In this document: positions 6,417-13,762 of the stretch, piece by piece
Layout: each line of letters opens with the position of its first letter
How positions within the stretch are numbered: position 1 is the stretch's first letter
Source: Pseudomonadota bacterium
GTDB lineage: Bacteria > Pseudomonadota > Alphaproteobacteria > Rhizobiales > Rhizobiaceae
NCBI GenBank assembly: GCA_023433855.1
Contig: JAEYTV010000310.1
Span: 1-19,955 of the forward strand
Length of the DNA stretch: 19,955 bases
Direction of reading: 5' to 3'
Made by a program: the position numbers and the translations under genes
The notes under the pieces: model-generated
What the model was told of the DNA's origin: nothing
Seen by the model: the letters and a program-made list of their open reading frames with translations, nothing else
The model's database searches: none

Positions 6417-7346
6417 ATGTCGGGTGCAGCAACGGGTAACCTGCCTACCTCGATCGATGAAACGCTCGCCCTCCTGGAGGCTCGGGATTATCTCGCCAGC
6501 CGCCCGCTTGCCACGGTCATCTTTCTCGCCTTGAGAATGAAGCGTCCGCTGTTCCTTGAAGGAGAAGCCGGCGTCGGCAAGACGGAGATCGCCAAGACCT
6601 TGGCTGCGGCGCTGGAACGTCCTCTGATTCGTCTTCAATGCTACGAGGGGCTCGACATCGCCTCCGCGGTCTATGAGTGGAACTACCCGGCTCAGATGCT
6701 CGACATCCGGCTTGCCGAGGCATCCGGCATCAAGAGCAGGGAACGTCTGGAGGCCGATCTGTTTTCCGAACGGCATCTCATCCGGCGTCCCGTGTTGCAG
6801 GCGCTCGGGCAGCCCGGCGGACGAGCACCTGTTTTCCTCATCGACGAACTCGACCGGACCGACGAAGCGTTCGAAGCCTTCCTTCTGGAAGTACTGTCCG
6901 ATTTCCAGGTGACGATACCGGAACTTGGGACCATCAAGGCTGCGGAGCCTCCGATTGTCATCATCACGACCAACCGTACCCGCGAGATCCATGACGCACT
7001 AAAGCGTCGCTGTCTCTATCACTGGGTGGATTATCCTTCGGCAACCCAGGAGCTGGAGATCGTGCACCGCAAGGTACCCGGTTGCACGCAGGATCTCTCG
7101 CGCCAGTTGGTCGCCTACGTGCAGAAGCTGCGAACGCTCGACCTCTTCAAGAACCCGGGAGTGGCGGAAACGATCGACTGGGCCACAGCCCTTACCGAGC
7201 TCGACAGGATCGCGCTGGATCCGGAAACCATAGCCGACACACTCGGGACGCTCCTGAAGTACCAGGACGACATTGCTCGCGTGAAAGGTGGAGAAGGCGA
7301 GCGCCTGCTGAACGAGGTCAAGGCTGAACTCTCGCAGGCAGGATAG
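6417..7346 (+). CDS. coxD: MoxR-family AAA+ ATPase, CoxD-like
   Basis: A 309-residue AAA+ ATPase of the MoxR group. It shows Walker A GEAGVGKT (residues 49-56), Walker B FLIDELD (140-146), a sensor-1 asparagine in IITTNRTRE (Asn186) and the arginine-rich DALKRRCLYHWVDYPS segment typical of CoxD proteins. MoxR ATPases work as chaperones with VWA-domain partners. In Oligotropha, CoxD with CoxE matures the Mo-Cu site of CO dehydrogenase. The start at 6417 follows AAGGAGG at the right distance. The gene lies 22 nt after the flavin reductase and 6 nt before the VWA gene, the usual pairing for this chaperone system. The gene symbol is by family resemblance; the true client enzyme is unknown. Confidence 0.9.
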   Translation: MSGAATGNLPTSIDETLALLEARDYLASRPLATVIFLALRMKRPLFLEGEAGVGKTEIAKTLAAALERPLIRLQCYEGLDIASAVYEWNYPAQMLDIRLAEASGIKSRERLEADLFSERHLIRRPVLQALGQPGGRAPVFLIDELDRTDEAFEAFLLEVLSDFQVTIPELGTIKAAEPPIVIITTNRTREIHDALKRRCLYHWVDYPSATQELEIVHRKVPGCTQDLSRQLVAYVQKLRTLDLFKNPGVAETIDWATALTELDRIALDPETIADTLGTLLKYQDDIARVKGGEGERLLNEVKAELSQAG

Positions 7347-7352
7347 CGCGCG

Positions 7353-8600
7353 ATGGCGGTTCATGGCAAAGACGAGCAAGCCGCGCCTGAGACGGCAGAT
7401 GGACGTCTCGGGGACAATGTCGTCTATTTCGCTCGTGTGCTCCGCCGGGCGGGGTTGAGGACGGGGCCTGCTGCTGCGGCCGATGCCATTGCCGCCCTTG
7501 AAATCCTGGGGGTCGGCTCACGCGAGGAGTTCCACGCGGCGCTTTCTTCGATCTTCGTCAAGCGTCATGAGGACCAGCCCGTCTTCGATGAAGCATTTCG
7601 AGCGTTCTGGCGACCCCGCGACCTCGTCGGCAAGATGATCGCCATGATGTCACCGAAGGCTGCGGGCGAACCGGATCCGCAAAGGCCCAAGGCGGGAGCG
7701 GCACGGGTGGGTGAAGCGCTCGCCGCCGCAAGTCCACCGACCGGCAGGGGGCAGCCAGACGTGGAGGTGGATGCGCGTTTCACCACCTCCGGAAGCGAGG
7801 TGCTGAAGCGCCGCGATTTTGCGCAGATGACTGCGGCCGAGCTCGCCCAGGCTCGCCGGGAACTCGCGGCGCTCGCTCTTCCGCTCGACAAGGTCCATAC
7901 GCGTCGCTTCCGCTCGTCCCACCGTCCTTCTGTCGTTGATCCACGCGCCACCATGCGTCAGGCGATGCGCAGTGGCGGAGATCTGATCCTGCCGCGCTTC
8001 CGCCGACGGAAAGTGGCGCCTCCGCCGCTTGTGGTGCTCGCCGACATTTCGGGGTCGATGAGCCAGTACACACGCATCTTCCTGCATTTTCTTCATGCGC
8101 TCACTGAAAAGCGGACGCGGGTCCAGACATTCCTGTTCGGAACGCGACTTACCAATGTTACGCGTCAGATGCGGCGCCGGGATCCCGATGAGGCGCTTGC
8201 TGCTTGTGGCCAGACGGTCCAGGATTGGTCGGGTGGCACTCGAATTGGCGCCACGCTTGCCGAGTTCAACCGCCTGTGGTCCAGGCGGGTCCTAGGGCAG
8301 GGCGCGGTGGTGTTGCTGATCACTGACGGGCTGGAGCGGGAGGAGGGCGATCAGCTGGCGAAGGAGATGGACCGGCTCCATCGGTCATGCCGACGGTTGA
8401 TCTGGCTTAATCCGCTCTTGCGTTTCGACGGTTTCGAGGCAAAGGCGCGGGGTGTGAGGGCGATGCTCCCCCATGTCGACGAGTTTCGCGCCGTCCACAA
8501 TCTGCAGTCGCTTGCCGAACTTGCCGCTGCACTTTCCGACAATGGCGTAAAATCCGCGGACCCGCGACGTTATCTGCAAGCAAACGGGAGAGTCGCATGA
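7353..8600 (+). CDS. coxE: VWA-domain protein, CoxE-like partner of the MoxR ATPase
   Basis: A 415-residue cytoplasmic protein with a C-terminal von Willebrand A domain of the CoxE type. The metal-binding (MIDAS) motif DISGSMS is at residues 231-237, with the supporting threonine in SGGTRIG (about Thr296) and LLITDGLERE (about 322-331). The N-terminal 200 residues are helical, with a charged linker (residues 100-145), and carry the CoxE-like FAQMTAAELAQARRELAAL segment. CoxE proteins work with CoxD in maturing molybdenum-copper CO dehydrogenase and relatives. The start ATG at 7353 lies 6 nt after the ATPase gene. The stop overlaps the next start as ATGA (8597-8600), so translation is probably coupled. 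No signal peptide or membrane segment is seen. Confidence 0.9.
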   Translation: MAVHGKDEQAAPETADGRLGDNVVYFARVLRRAGLRTGPAAAADAIAALEILGVGSREEFHAALSSIFVKRHEDQPVFDEAFRAFWRPRDLVGKMIAMMSPKAAGEPDPQRPKAGAARVGEALAAASPPTGRGQPDVEVDARFTTSGSEVLKRRDFAQMTAAELAQARRELAALALPLDKVHTRRFRSSHRPSVVDPRATMRQAMRSGGDLILPRFRRRKVAPPPLVVLADISGSMSQYTRIFLHFLHALTEKRTRVQTFLFGTRLTNVTRQMRRRDPDEALAACGQTVQDWSGGTRIGATLAEFNRLWSRRVLGQGAVVLLITDGLEREEGDQLAKEMDRLHRSCRRLIWLNPLLRFDGFEAKARGVRAMLPHVDEFRAVHNLQSLAELAAALSDNGVKSADPRRYLQANGRVA

Positions 8601-8923
8601 TCGATTACGAAGATATGGACCCCATGTTGGCCGCCCAAAAGTGGAAGGACGGCGGCCGCGAGGTGGCGGTCGCCACGGTTATCGACACCTGGGGATCGGC
8701 GCCACGGCCGGCTGGCAGCCACCTGGTGATCGACAGCGAAGGCAATTTCGAAGGCTCGGTGTCGGGAGGATGTGTCGAGGGAGCGGTGATCACCGAGGCG
8801 CTCGACGTCATCGCCACGGGGAAACCGAAGATGCTGGAGTTCGGAGTGGCTGACGAGACCGCCTGGCGGGTTGGTCTCTCCTGTGGCGGCAGGATTCGCG
8901 TCTATGTCGAAAGGCTCTCTTGA
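8597..8923 (+). CDS. XdhC/CoxF-type molybdenum cofactor protein, N-terminal (XdhC_CoxI) domain only
   Basis: A 108-residue protein consisting only of the XdhC_CoxI N-terminal domain. Both conserved cysteine motifs are intact: GSVSGGCVEGAV with Cys59 and GLSCGGRIRV with Cys96, as is DTWGSAPRPAG (residues 30-40). XdhC proteins bind the molybdenum cofactor, protect it during sulfuration and deliver it to xanthine dehydrogenase-family enzymes. In most species this domain is fused to a Rossmann domain, but here that domain is in the next gene. The ATGA overlap with the VWA gene and the TGATG overlap with the following gene indicate one polycistronic unit and probable partner proteins. Confidence 0.92.
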   Translation: MIDYEDMDPMLAAQKWKDGGREVAVATVIDTWGSAPRPAGSHLVIDSEGNFEGSVSGGCVEGAVITEALDVIATGKPKMLEFGVADETAWRVGLSCGGRIRVYVERLS

Positions 8924-9627
8924 TGCAGATCGACACGTTGAGGAGGTTGAATGCAGCGCGCCTCTCCCGCAAGGCCGCGGTCGTGGTCACCAATCTCGGC
9001 GGCGGCGATTCTCGCGTGGTGGTCGAGGGAGAAGTCGAGCAGGGCCCGATTGGCAACGAAATCACCAGGATCTTCCGCAGCGGCAAGCCGGAAACGGTCG
9101 AAGTGGATGGAGCAAGCCTCTTTCTGAACGTCCACTTGCCGCCGGCGCGCATCGTGGTCATCGGGGCGGTGCATACCAGCCAGGCCCTTGCGCGGCTTGC
9201 CCCCGTCGCCGGGTATGATCTCACCATCATCGATCCACGCTCGGCCTTCGCCACCGAGGAGCGTTTCAAGGATGTCGACCTGATCGCGGACTGGCCGGAA
9301 GACGCGCTGGCACGACGCCCGCTCGATCGATACACGGCACTTGCTGCGGTGACCCACGACCCGAAGATCGACGATTTTCCGATCTCGGAGGCGCTCAAGG
9401 TCGGGTGCTTCTATGTTGGAGCGCTCGGTAGCCGCAAGACCCACGCAAAACGCGTCGAGCGGCTGATGGAGATGGGCAGATCCGAAGAGGAGATTAAACG
9501 GATCGCCGCGCCGATCGGATTGGATATCGGCGCGTCAAGCCCGGCGGAAATCGCGCTTGCGACGCTTGCCCAGATCGTCCAGGCTTTTCGTCGTCGTGAC
9601 CTGCTCCCGATACGCGAGGTTCGATGA
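8923..9627 (+). CDS. XdhC/CoxI-type molybdenum cofactor protein, Rossmann (XdhC_C) domain
   Basis: A 234-residue protein. Residues 1-72 look like a worn XdhC_CoxI domain (AAVVVTNLGGGDSRVVVEGE) that lacks both cysteine motifs. From residue 76 comes the XdhC_C Rossmann domain: RIVVIGAVHTSQALARLA, the strand-end DPR at 104-106, VTHDPKIDD (143-151), FYVGALGSRKTHAKR and the C-terminal PIGLDIGASSPAEIALATLA. It is probably a partner of the 108-residue protein encoded just upstream, together rebuilding a full XdhC. The start is the ATG at 8923, overlapping the previous stop by one base (TGATG). A TTG one codon earlier is also open. Its own stop overlaps the next start (ATGA, 9624-9627). Confidence 0.91.
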   Translation: MQIDTLRRLNAARLSRKAAVVVTNLGGGDSRVVVEGEVEQGPIGNEITRIFRSGKPETVEVDGASLFLNVHLPPARIVVIGAVHTSQALARLAPVAGYDLTIIDPRSAFATEERFKDVDLIADWPEDALARRPLDRYTALAAVTHDPKIDDFPISEALKVGCFYVGALGSRKTHAKRVERLMEMGRSEEEIKRIAAPIGLDIGASSPAEIALATLAQIVQAFRRRDLLPIREVR

Positions 9628-11258
9628 GATACGGTACGTTCCGCACCGAAGAGGCTGAGGGAACCGTTCTGGCGCACAGCATCCGCCTGTCCACCGGACG
9701 CATCTCGAAGGGAGAGAGGCTGACAGGGGAGCATATTCGCGCCCTTTTGGGCGAGGGGATTTCATCGGTCACCGCCGTGCGGATCGACCCTGGCGACATG
9801 CTGGAGGACGACGCAGCCGCCGCCATCGCAGCCGCCATGGCCGACGAGCATCTGCGTCTATCCGAGGCGGCCACAGGGCGCGTGAACATCTACGCCAAGG
9901 TGGACGGCTTGTTTGTCGCGGACAGGATAGTTGTGGATCAACTCAACCGCATCGATCCGGCCATCACGCTGGCGTGCCTGTCCGACCGGGTCGCGGTTCG
10001 TGCCGGAGACATGGTGGGAACCGTGAAGATCATCCCGCTGGCAGCCGACCGCGCTAAGGTCAACGCGGCGATTTCGATGCTGAACGCGTCGAGGGCACTC
10101 GGGCTCAAGGCCTTCCGCTCCCATAGGGTTATCCTTGTCGCCACGGAACTTCCCTCGCTCAAGACATCGGTGATGGATCGGACAGCGCAACTTCTTGCAC
10201 AGCGGCTGGCTGTTTCCGACAGCCGCCTGGTCAAGGAGATCAGGATACCGCACTCCGCGGAAGCCCTCTCCAAGATCCTTCAAGAGTTGGACCTAGCCAA
10301 CGCCGCGGAGCCTGAAATGGTTATCGTCTTCGGCGCTTCGGCTGTAGCCGACAAGGACGACGTCATCCCGGCCGCGATCCGCGCGGCGGGCGGTCAGGTG
10401 GAGCAGGTGGGCATGCCTGTCGATCCCGGCAATCTGCTGGTTCTGGGCAAGATCGGCGGTGTGCCGGTCATCGGCGCACCGGGATGCGCGCGTTCCCCCA
10501 AGGAGAACGGCTTCGATTGGGTTCTCAACCGGTTGATGGCGGGAGAAACGCCGACGGCATTCGATATTACCGGAATGGGCGTCGGGGGGCTGCTGATGGA
10601 AATCCCGACACGCCCGCGGCCGCGCAATGCTCCGCTCGCCGGGGCCACAGCTCCATCGGTTGCCGCATTACTGCTGGCTGCGGGCCAGGCAAGGCGCATG
10701 GGGAGCGATGGGCGCCACAAGCTGCTCGCGGAGTTCGATGGCGTGCCTCTCGTCCGCCGCACGGCAGAGATGCTGCTGACATCGGACGTCTCGCCGACTG
10801 TCGTCATCACCGGGCACCGACGCGAGGATATCGAAGGGGCGCTTGAAGATCTGGAAATCCGGGTGAAGTTCAATCAGGACTACCAGTCCGGCATCGCGAG
10901 TTCGATCATTTCCGGCGTCCTGGAGCCCGAGATTGCAGCGGCGGACGGCGTTCTTGTCATGCTGGCGGATATGCCACGCATCACCGCGGACCATGTGAAC
11001 GCGTTGGTGGCCGCGTTCCGGCACGCTGGAGGAGATGCCGTCGTCCGGTCAGTATCTGCCGGAAAACGAGGCAACCCCATCATCCTGCCGCGCCGGCTTT
11101 ACGGCGCAGTTCTGCAGTTGAAGGGCGACGTGGGAGCCCGCGCGATCATCGAGAGCGCGGATGTGGCGGTGGTCGACGTCGATATCGGGCCAGGCTGCCA
11201 GCTGGACGTCGACACGCCAGAGGCCATAAGGGCGGCAGGCGGAGTTCTGAGAGGGTAG
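9624..11258 (+). CDS. Two-domain protein: molybdopterin-binding (MoeA/MoCF-like) domain fused to MocA-type molybdopterin nucleotidyltransferase
   Basis: A 544-residue protein with two parts. The N-terminal half ends in a MoCF/MoeA-like molybdopterin-binding fold: HRVILVATE (about 167-175), VIVFGASAVADKDDVIPAA (233-251), then VGMPVDPGNLLVLGKIGGVP and VIGAPGCARSPKENGFDW. Residues about 345-544 form a MobA/MocA nucleotidyltransferase: LLLAAGQARRMG (349-360), Lys366 in HKLLAEFDG, VMLADMP with Asp449, KRGNPIILP (481-489) and QLDVDTPE. The first motif reads LAAG rather than the LAGG of GTP-using MobA, which favours CTP and formation of the cytosine dinucleotide cofactor used by xanthine and CO dehydrogenase-type enzymes. 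The N-domain may insert Mo or hold the cofactor; that is inference. It overlaps the preceding stop by ATGA. Confidence 0.9.
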   Translation: MRYGTFRTEEAEGTVLAHSIRLSTGRISKGERLTGEHIRALLGEGISSVTAVRIDPGDMLEDDAAAAIAAAMADEHLRLSEAATGRVNIYAKVDGLFVADRIVVDQLNRIDPAITLACLSDRVAVRAGDMVGTVKIIPLAADRAKVNAAISMLNASRALGLKAFRSHRVILVATELPSLKTSVMDRTAQLLAQRLAVSDSRLVKEIRIPHSAEALSKILQELDLANAAEPEMVIVFGASAVADKDDVIPAAIRAAGGQVEQVGMPVDPGNLLVLGKIGGVPVIGAPGCARSPKENGFDWVLNRLMAGETPTAFDITGMGVGGLLMEIPTRPRPRNAPLAGATAPSVAALLLAAGQARRMGSDGRHKLLAEFDGVPLVRRTAEMLLTSDVSPTVVITGHRREDIEGALEDLEIRVKFNQDYQSGIASSIISGVLEPEIAAADGVLVMLADMPRITADHVNALVAAFRHAGGDAVVRSVSAGKRGNPIILPRRLYGAVLQLKGDVGARAIIESADVAVVDVDIGPGCQLDVDTPEAIRAAGGVLRG

Positions 11259-11259
11259 G

Positions 11260-11578
11260 ATGGAGATCGCCGATATCGAAGATTTGTTCGATGGACTAGG
11301 TCCTGTTTCCGTCCGCCGCATGTTCGGCGGCAAGGGCATCTACCATCAGGGCCTGATCGTTGCGATCGAGCTTGGCAATGAGGTCCTGCTGAAGGCAGAC
11401 GAAGTCACCGCACCCCAGTTCCAAGTCGCCGGAGCACGGCAGTGGATCTACCGGGACAAGAAGGGCACGGACGTGCTCATGCCGTACTGGTCGATCCCGG
11501 ATGTAGCCCTTGATGATCCGGACGAAATGGAAGTGGGTGAGGCTCGCCTTCGAGGCCGCGGTTCGTACCAGCGCATAA
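11260..11578 (+). pseudogene. TfoX/Sxy N-terminal domain protein, frameshifted near its C-terminus
   Basis: The first 90 codons are a good TfoX_N domain: DLFDGLGPVSVRRMFGGKGI, then VLLKADEVTAPQFQVAGARQ and MPYWSIPDVALDDPDEM. The frame then breaks at 11530. Moving to the next frame at 11531 restores the expected ending KWVRLAFEAAVRTSA and a stop at 11576-11578. Comparison with the family pattern (DDPEEL, two residues, W) suggests two bases are missing, although one extra base is also possible. Without correction the frame runs for 554 codons antisense to the NUDIX and helicase genes, which is plainly spurious. Small TfoX_N proteins have no settled function outside competence regulation in Haemophilus and relatives. 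The gene begins one base after the upstream stop, as the last member of the molybdenum cofactor operon. Confidence 0.8.
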
Positions 11579-11607
11579 GTATCATCCGGCAGCACGCGTT
11601 TGCGCGG

Positions 11608-12027
11608 TCAGCTGCGGGTGCCGAGATGCGTCAGGGCCTCAATGGTAAATACCGACAGCGGTTGCGGCAGATCTTCCAGATCGAACCAGCCGATATCGGA
11701 CAACTTGTCGGGCTCCGTGAGCTTCGGTTCACCCGAGAAATCGTGAGTGATATAAATCTGCGAGATCCAATGCTGCCGGTCGGCCTCTATGATCGCTTCC
11801 ACCGTGCAGAGATACTCCAGCTTGCCGATCGCAAGGCCTGTTTCCTCCTCCGCCTCTCGGCGCGCGGCGTGCTCGGCCAGCTCCAGATGATCGACTTTCC
11901 CGCCGACGATGTTCCAGAACCCTGCTTCGGGCGGCCTCAGGCGGCGACAGAGCAGGATCTTCCTGTCCTCCCGCAGAATGACAAGGCCCGCACCGACGCC
12001 AGGGAAGTCAGTTCCCGGCTGGACCAC
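11608..12027 (-). CDS. NUDIX hydrolase
   Basis: A 139-residue NUDIX hydrolase with a complete Nudix box at residues 43-65: GKVDHLE, seven residues, then REAEEETGL, matching Gx5Ex7REUxEExGU. The box binds Mg and hydrolyses nucleoside diphosphate-X substrates; the specific substrate cannot be predicted. The preceding segment LLCRRLRPPEAGFWNIVGGK is typical of the NTP-pyrophosphatase/ADP-ribose-type groups. The start is GTG at 12027, six nt after the helicase stop, and the family N-terminus (MVQPGTDFPGVG) begins exactly there, so the two genes are probably one transcript. Its 3' end converges with the tfoX-like gene across only 29 nt, with no clear terminator between them. Confidence 0.92.
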   Translation of the reverse strand: MVQPGTDFPGVGAGLVILREDRKILLCRRLRPPEAGFWNIVGGKVDHLELAEHAARREAEEETGLAIGKLEYLCTVEAIIEADRQHWISQIYITHDFSGEPKLTEPDKLSDIGWFDLEDLPQPLSVFTIEALTHLGTRS

Positions 12028-12033
12028 GGGCTA

Positions 12034-13557
12034 TTATCCCTGTGCGCTGGCAACGATCAGCATGAAGGCGGGTATGTCGTCGCCGAAGCCGACAGGGGTG
12101 GGACCGTCATCATGATCTCGCTGGCGACGGCGCTCACGATGATCGTCGTTTGCCGGATTCTGCCTGGAATTACGGTTGCTGCCGTTATTCTGCGGCTTCT
12201 TCTCAGCCTTGCGTTCCGGTCTCACGTTCTCTACCCCTGCCTCTACGGTTGGCACTTCGGCTGCTGCCGATTCACGTTTGTCATCGACCGGCTTCGCATC
12301 AGCTTTGCTGCGCGATTCGGCACGCCCAGAATCGGTACGGCGACCACGGCCGCGCTCCTTATCACGTTCGCGACCACGGCGTCCACCGCGTTCGCTGTCG
12401 TGACTTTCCATCGGCGCCGGAAGGGCGGAGATGTCTCCGGCCAGCCACTCGATCTTCTTGTCGATCAGCTTTTCGATGGCATCGAGATATTTGGTGTCGC
12501 TCTTCGTCACAAGGGTGAAGGCCCGGCCGGAACGGCCAGCCCGGCCTGTGCGGCCGATCCGGTGGACGTAATCTTCCGCATGGATCGGTACGTCGAAGTT
12601 GAAAACATGGCTTACATCGGGGATATCGAGGCCTCGGGCCGCCACATCGGAGGCGACAAGAAGCGTGATCTGATTATCCTTGAATCCCTGGAGCATCGTC
12701 GTGCGGGATCTCTGGTCCATGTCGCCGTGGAGTGCCCCGACGGAGAAGCCGTGCCTCTCGAGGGAGCGGAAGAGATCGGCCACATCCTTCTTGCGGTTGC
12801 AGAAGATGATCGCATTCTTGAGATCGTCCTGGGCACGGATCAGTTCGCGCAGGGTTGCGCGCTTTTCGTAGTCCTTGTTGTGGGCGGCTACCAGGCGCTG
12901 GGTTACGGTGGCGGCAGTCGATGACGGCTTTGCGACCTCGATCCGTTCGGGGTTCTGCAGAAACCGGTCCGCCAGCTTCTGTATCTCGGGTGGCATGGTT
13001 GCCGAGAAGAACAATGTCTGGCGCGTGAACGGGATCATCTTGGCGATCCGCTCGATATCGGGAATGAACCCCATGTCGAGCATCCGGTCGGCTTCGTCGA
13101 TGACAAGAATATCAACCCCGCTCATCAGCACCTTGCCGCGCTCGCAATGGTCAAGCAGCCGGCCGGGGGTTGCGATCAGGACATCGGCGCCCCGTTCGAG
13201 CTTGCGTTCCTGTTCCTCGAAGGACACGCCGCCGATGAGCAGAGCGATGTTGAGTTTGTGGTTCTTCCCGTACTTGTCGAAGTTTTCCGCAACCTGAGCG
13301 GCGAGTTCGCGCGTCGGTTCAAGGATCAGCGTACGGGGCATGCGGGCACGGGCACGACCCTTTTCCAGCAGCGTAAGCATAGGCAGGACGAAGGACGCGG
13401 TCTTACCGGTTCCGGTCTGGGCAATCCCGCAGATGTCGCGCCGCTGCAGCGCGTAAGGGATTGCTCCCACTTGTATCGGCGTTGGGATCGTGTAACCCGC
13501 GTCGGTGACTGCGGACAGGACTTTTTGGCTCAGGCCAAGATCAGCGAATGTGGTCAA
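12034..13557 (-). CDS. rhlE: DEAD-box ATP-dependent RNA helicase, RhlE type
   Basis: A 507-residue DEAD-box RNA helicase that would remodel RNA structure in ribosome assembly, mRNA decay or cold adaptation. Motifs in order: Q motif GYTIPTPIQ (residues 21-29), Walker A AQTGTGKT (46-53), PTRELAAQ (81-88), TPGR, DEAD (154-157), SAT (185-187), the second RecA lobe with HGDM and VASDVAARGLD, and HRIGRTGR (332-339). After about residue 385 comes a long low-complexity tail rich in Arg, Asp, Glu and Lys, usual for RNA-contacting RhlE tails. The start is TTG at 13557 because the family N-terminus MTTFADLGLS begins there. The frame is open to 13707, but that extension would include the good promoter at 13634-13662. 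The NUDIX gene follows after 6 nt. Confidence 0.93.
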   Translation of the reverse strand: MTTFADLGLSQKVLSAVTDAGYTIPTPIQVGAIPYALQRRDICGIAQTGTGKTASFVLPMLTLLEKGRARARMPRTLILEPTRELAAQVAENFDKYGKNHKLNIALLIGGVSFEEQERKLERGADVLIATPGRLLDHCERGKVLMSGVDILVIDEADRMLDMGFIPDIERIAKMIPFTRQTLFFSATMPPEIQKLADRFLQNPERIEVAKPSSTAATVTQRLVAAHNKDYEKRATLRELIRAQDDLKNAIIFCNRKKDVADLFRSLERHGFSVGALHGDMDQRSRTTMLQGFKDNQITLLVASDVAARGLDIPDVSHVFNFDVPIHAEDYVHRIGRTGRAGRSGRAFTLVTKSDTKYLDAIEKLIDKKIEWLAGDISALPAPMESHDSERGGRRGRERDKERGRGRRTDSGRAESRSKADAKPVDDKRESAAAEVPTVEAGVENVRPERKAEKKPQNNGSNRNSRQNPANDDHRERRRQRDHDDGPTPVGFGDDIPAFMLIVASAQG

Positions 13558-13601
13558 AGGAAATTCTGTTTCCGTTCCGGTTCTAATCGAACACTGTGGG
13601 G

Positions 13602-13622
13602 GTCGACGTGAGACAGGTCGAC
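13602..13622. promoter_or_regulatory. 21-bp interrupted palindrome just downstream of the predicted helicase transcription start
   Basis: GTCGACGTG (13602-13610) and CAGGTCGAC (13614-13622) are inverted copies with one mismatched pair, separated by three bases. The site begins about 5 nt after the transcription start predicted from the 13634-13662 promoter, where an operator or a leader RNA hairpin could control helicase expression. The symmetry is seen directly; the role is inference. Confidence 0.45.
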
Positions 13623-13633
13623 GCATGGCCGGG

Positions 13634-13662
13634 CACATACTGCCAAACTGCCAGAAAGTCAA
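13634..13662 (-). promoter_or_regulatory. Sigma70-type promoter for the helicase-NUDIX transcript
   Basis: On the minus strand TTGACT (13662-13657) and TATGTG (13639-13634) are separated by exactly 17 bp, with the rhizobial CTTGAC form of the -35 box. This is the best promoter match in the window. Transcription would start near 13627, giving a leader of about 70 nt before the TTG start at 13557. That placement argues against the upstream in-frame starts for the helicase. Confidence 0.6.
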
Positions 13663-13762
13663 GGAAACGGGCAATATGGCCGCATCCATGGTGAATGCGG
13701 CCTTCAACGTCGCTATCGCCGCATCGCGCTCGGAAGGCCAGTCTCTGCACCAGGCGGGCAGC

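Noticed and set aside
11260..12924. 554-codon plus-strand open frame
   Set aside because: Only its first 90 codons are real (TfoX domain). The rest is antisense to the NUDIX and helicase genes and follows from the frameshift at 11530.
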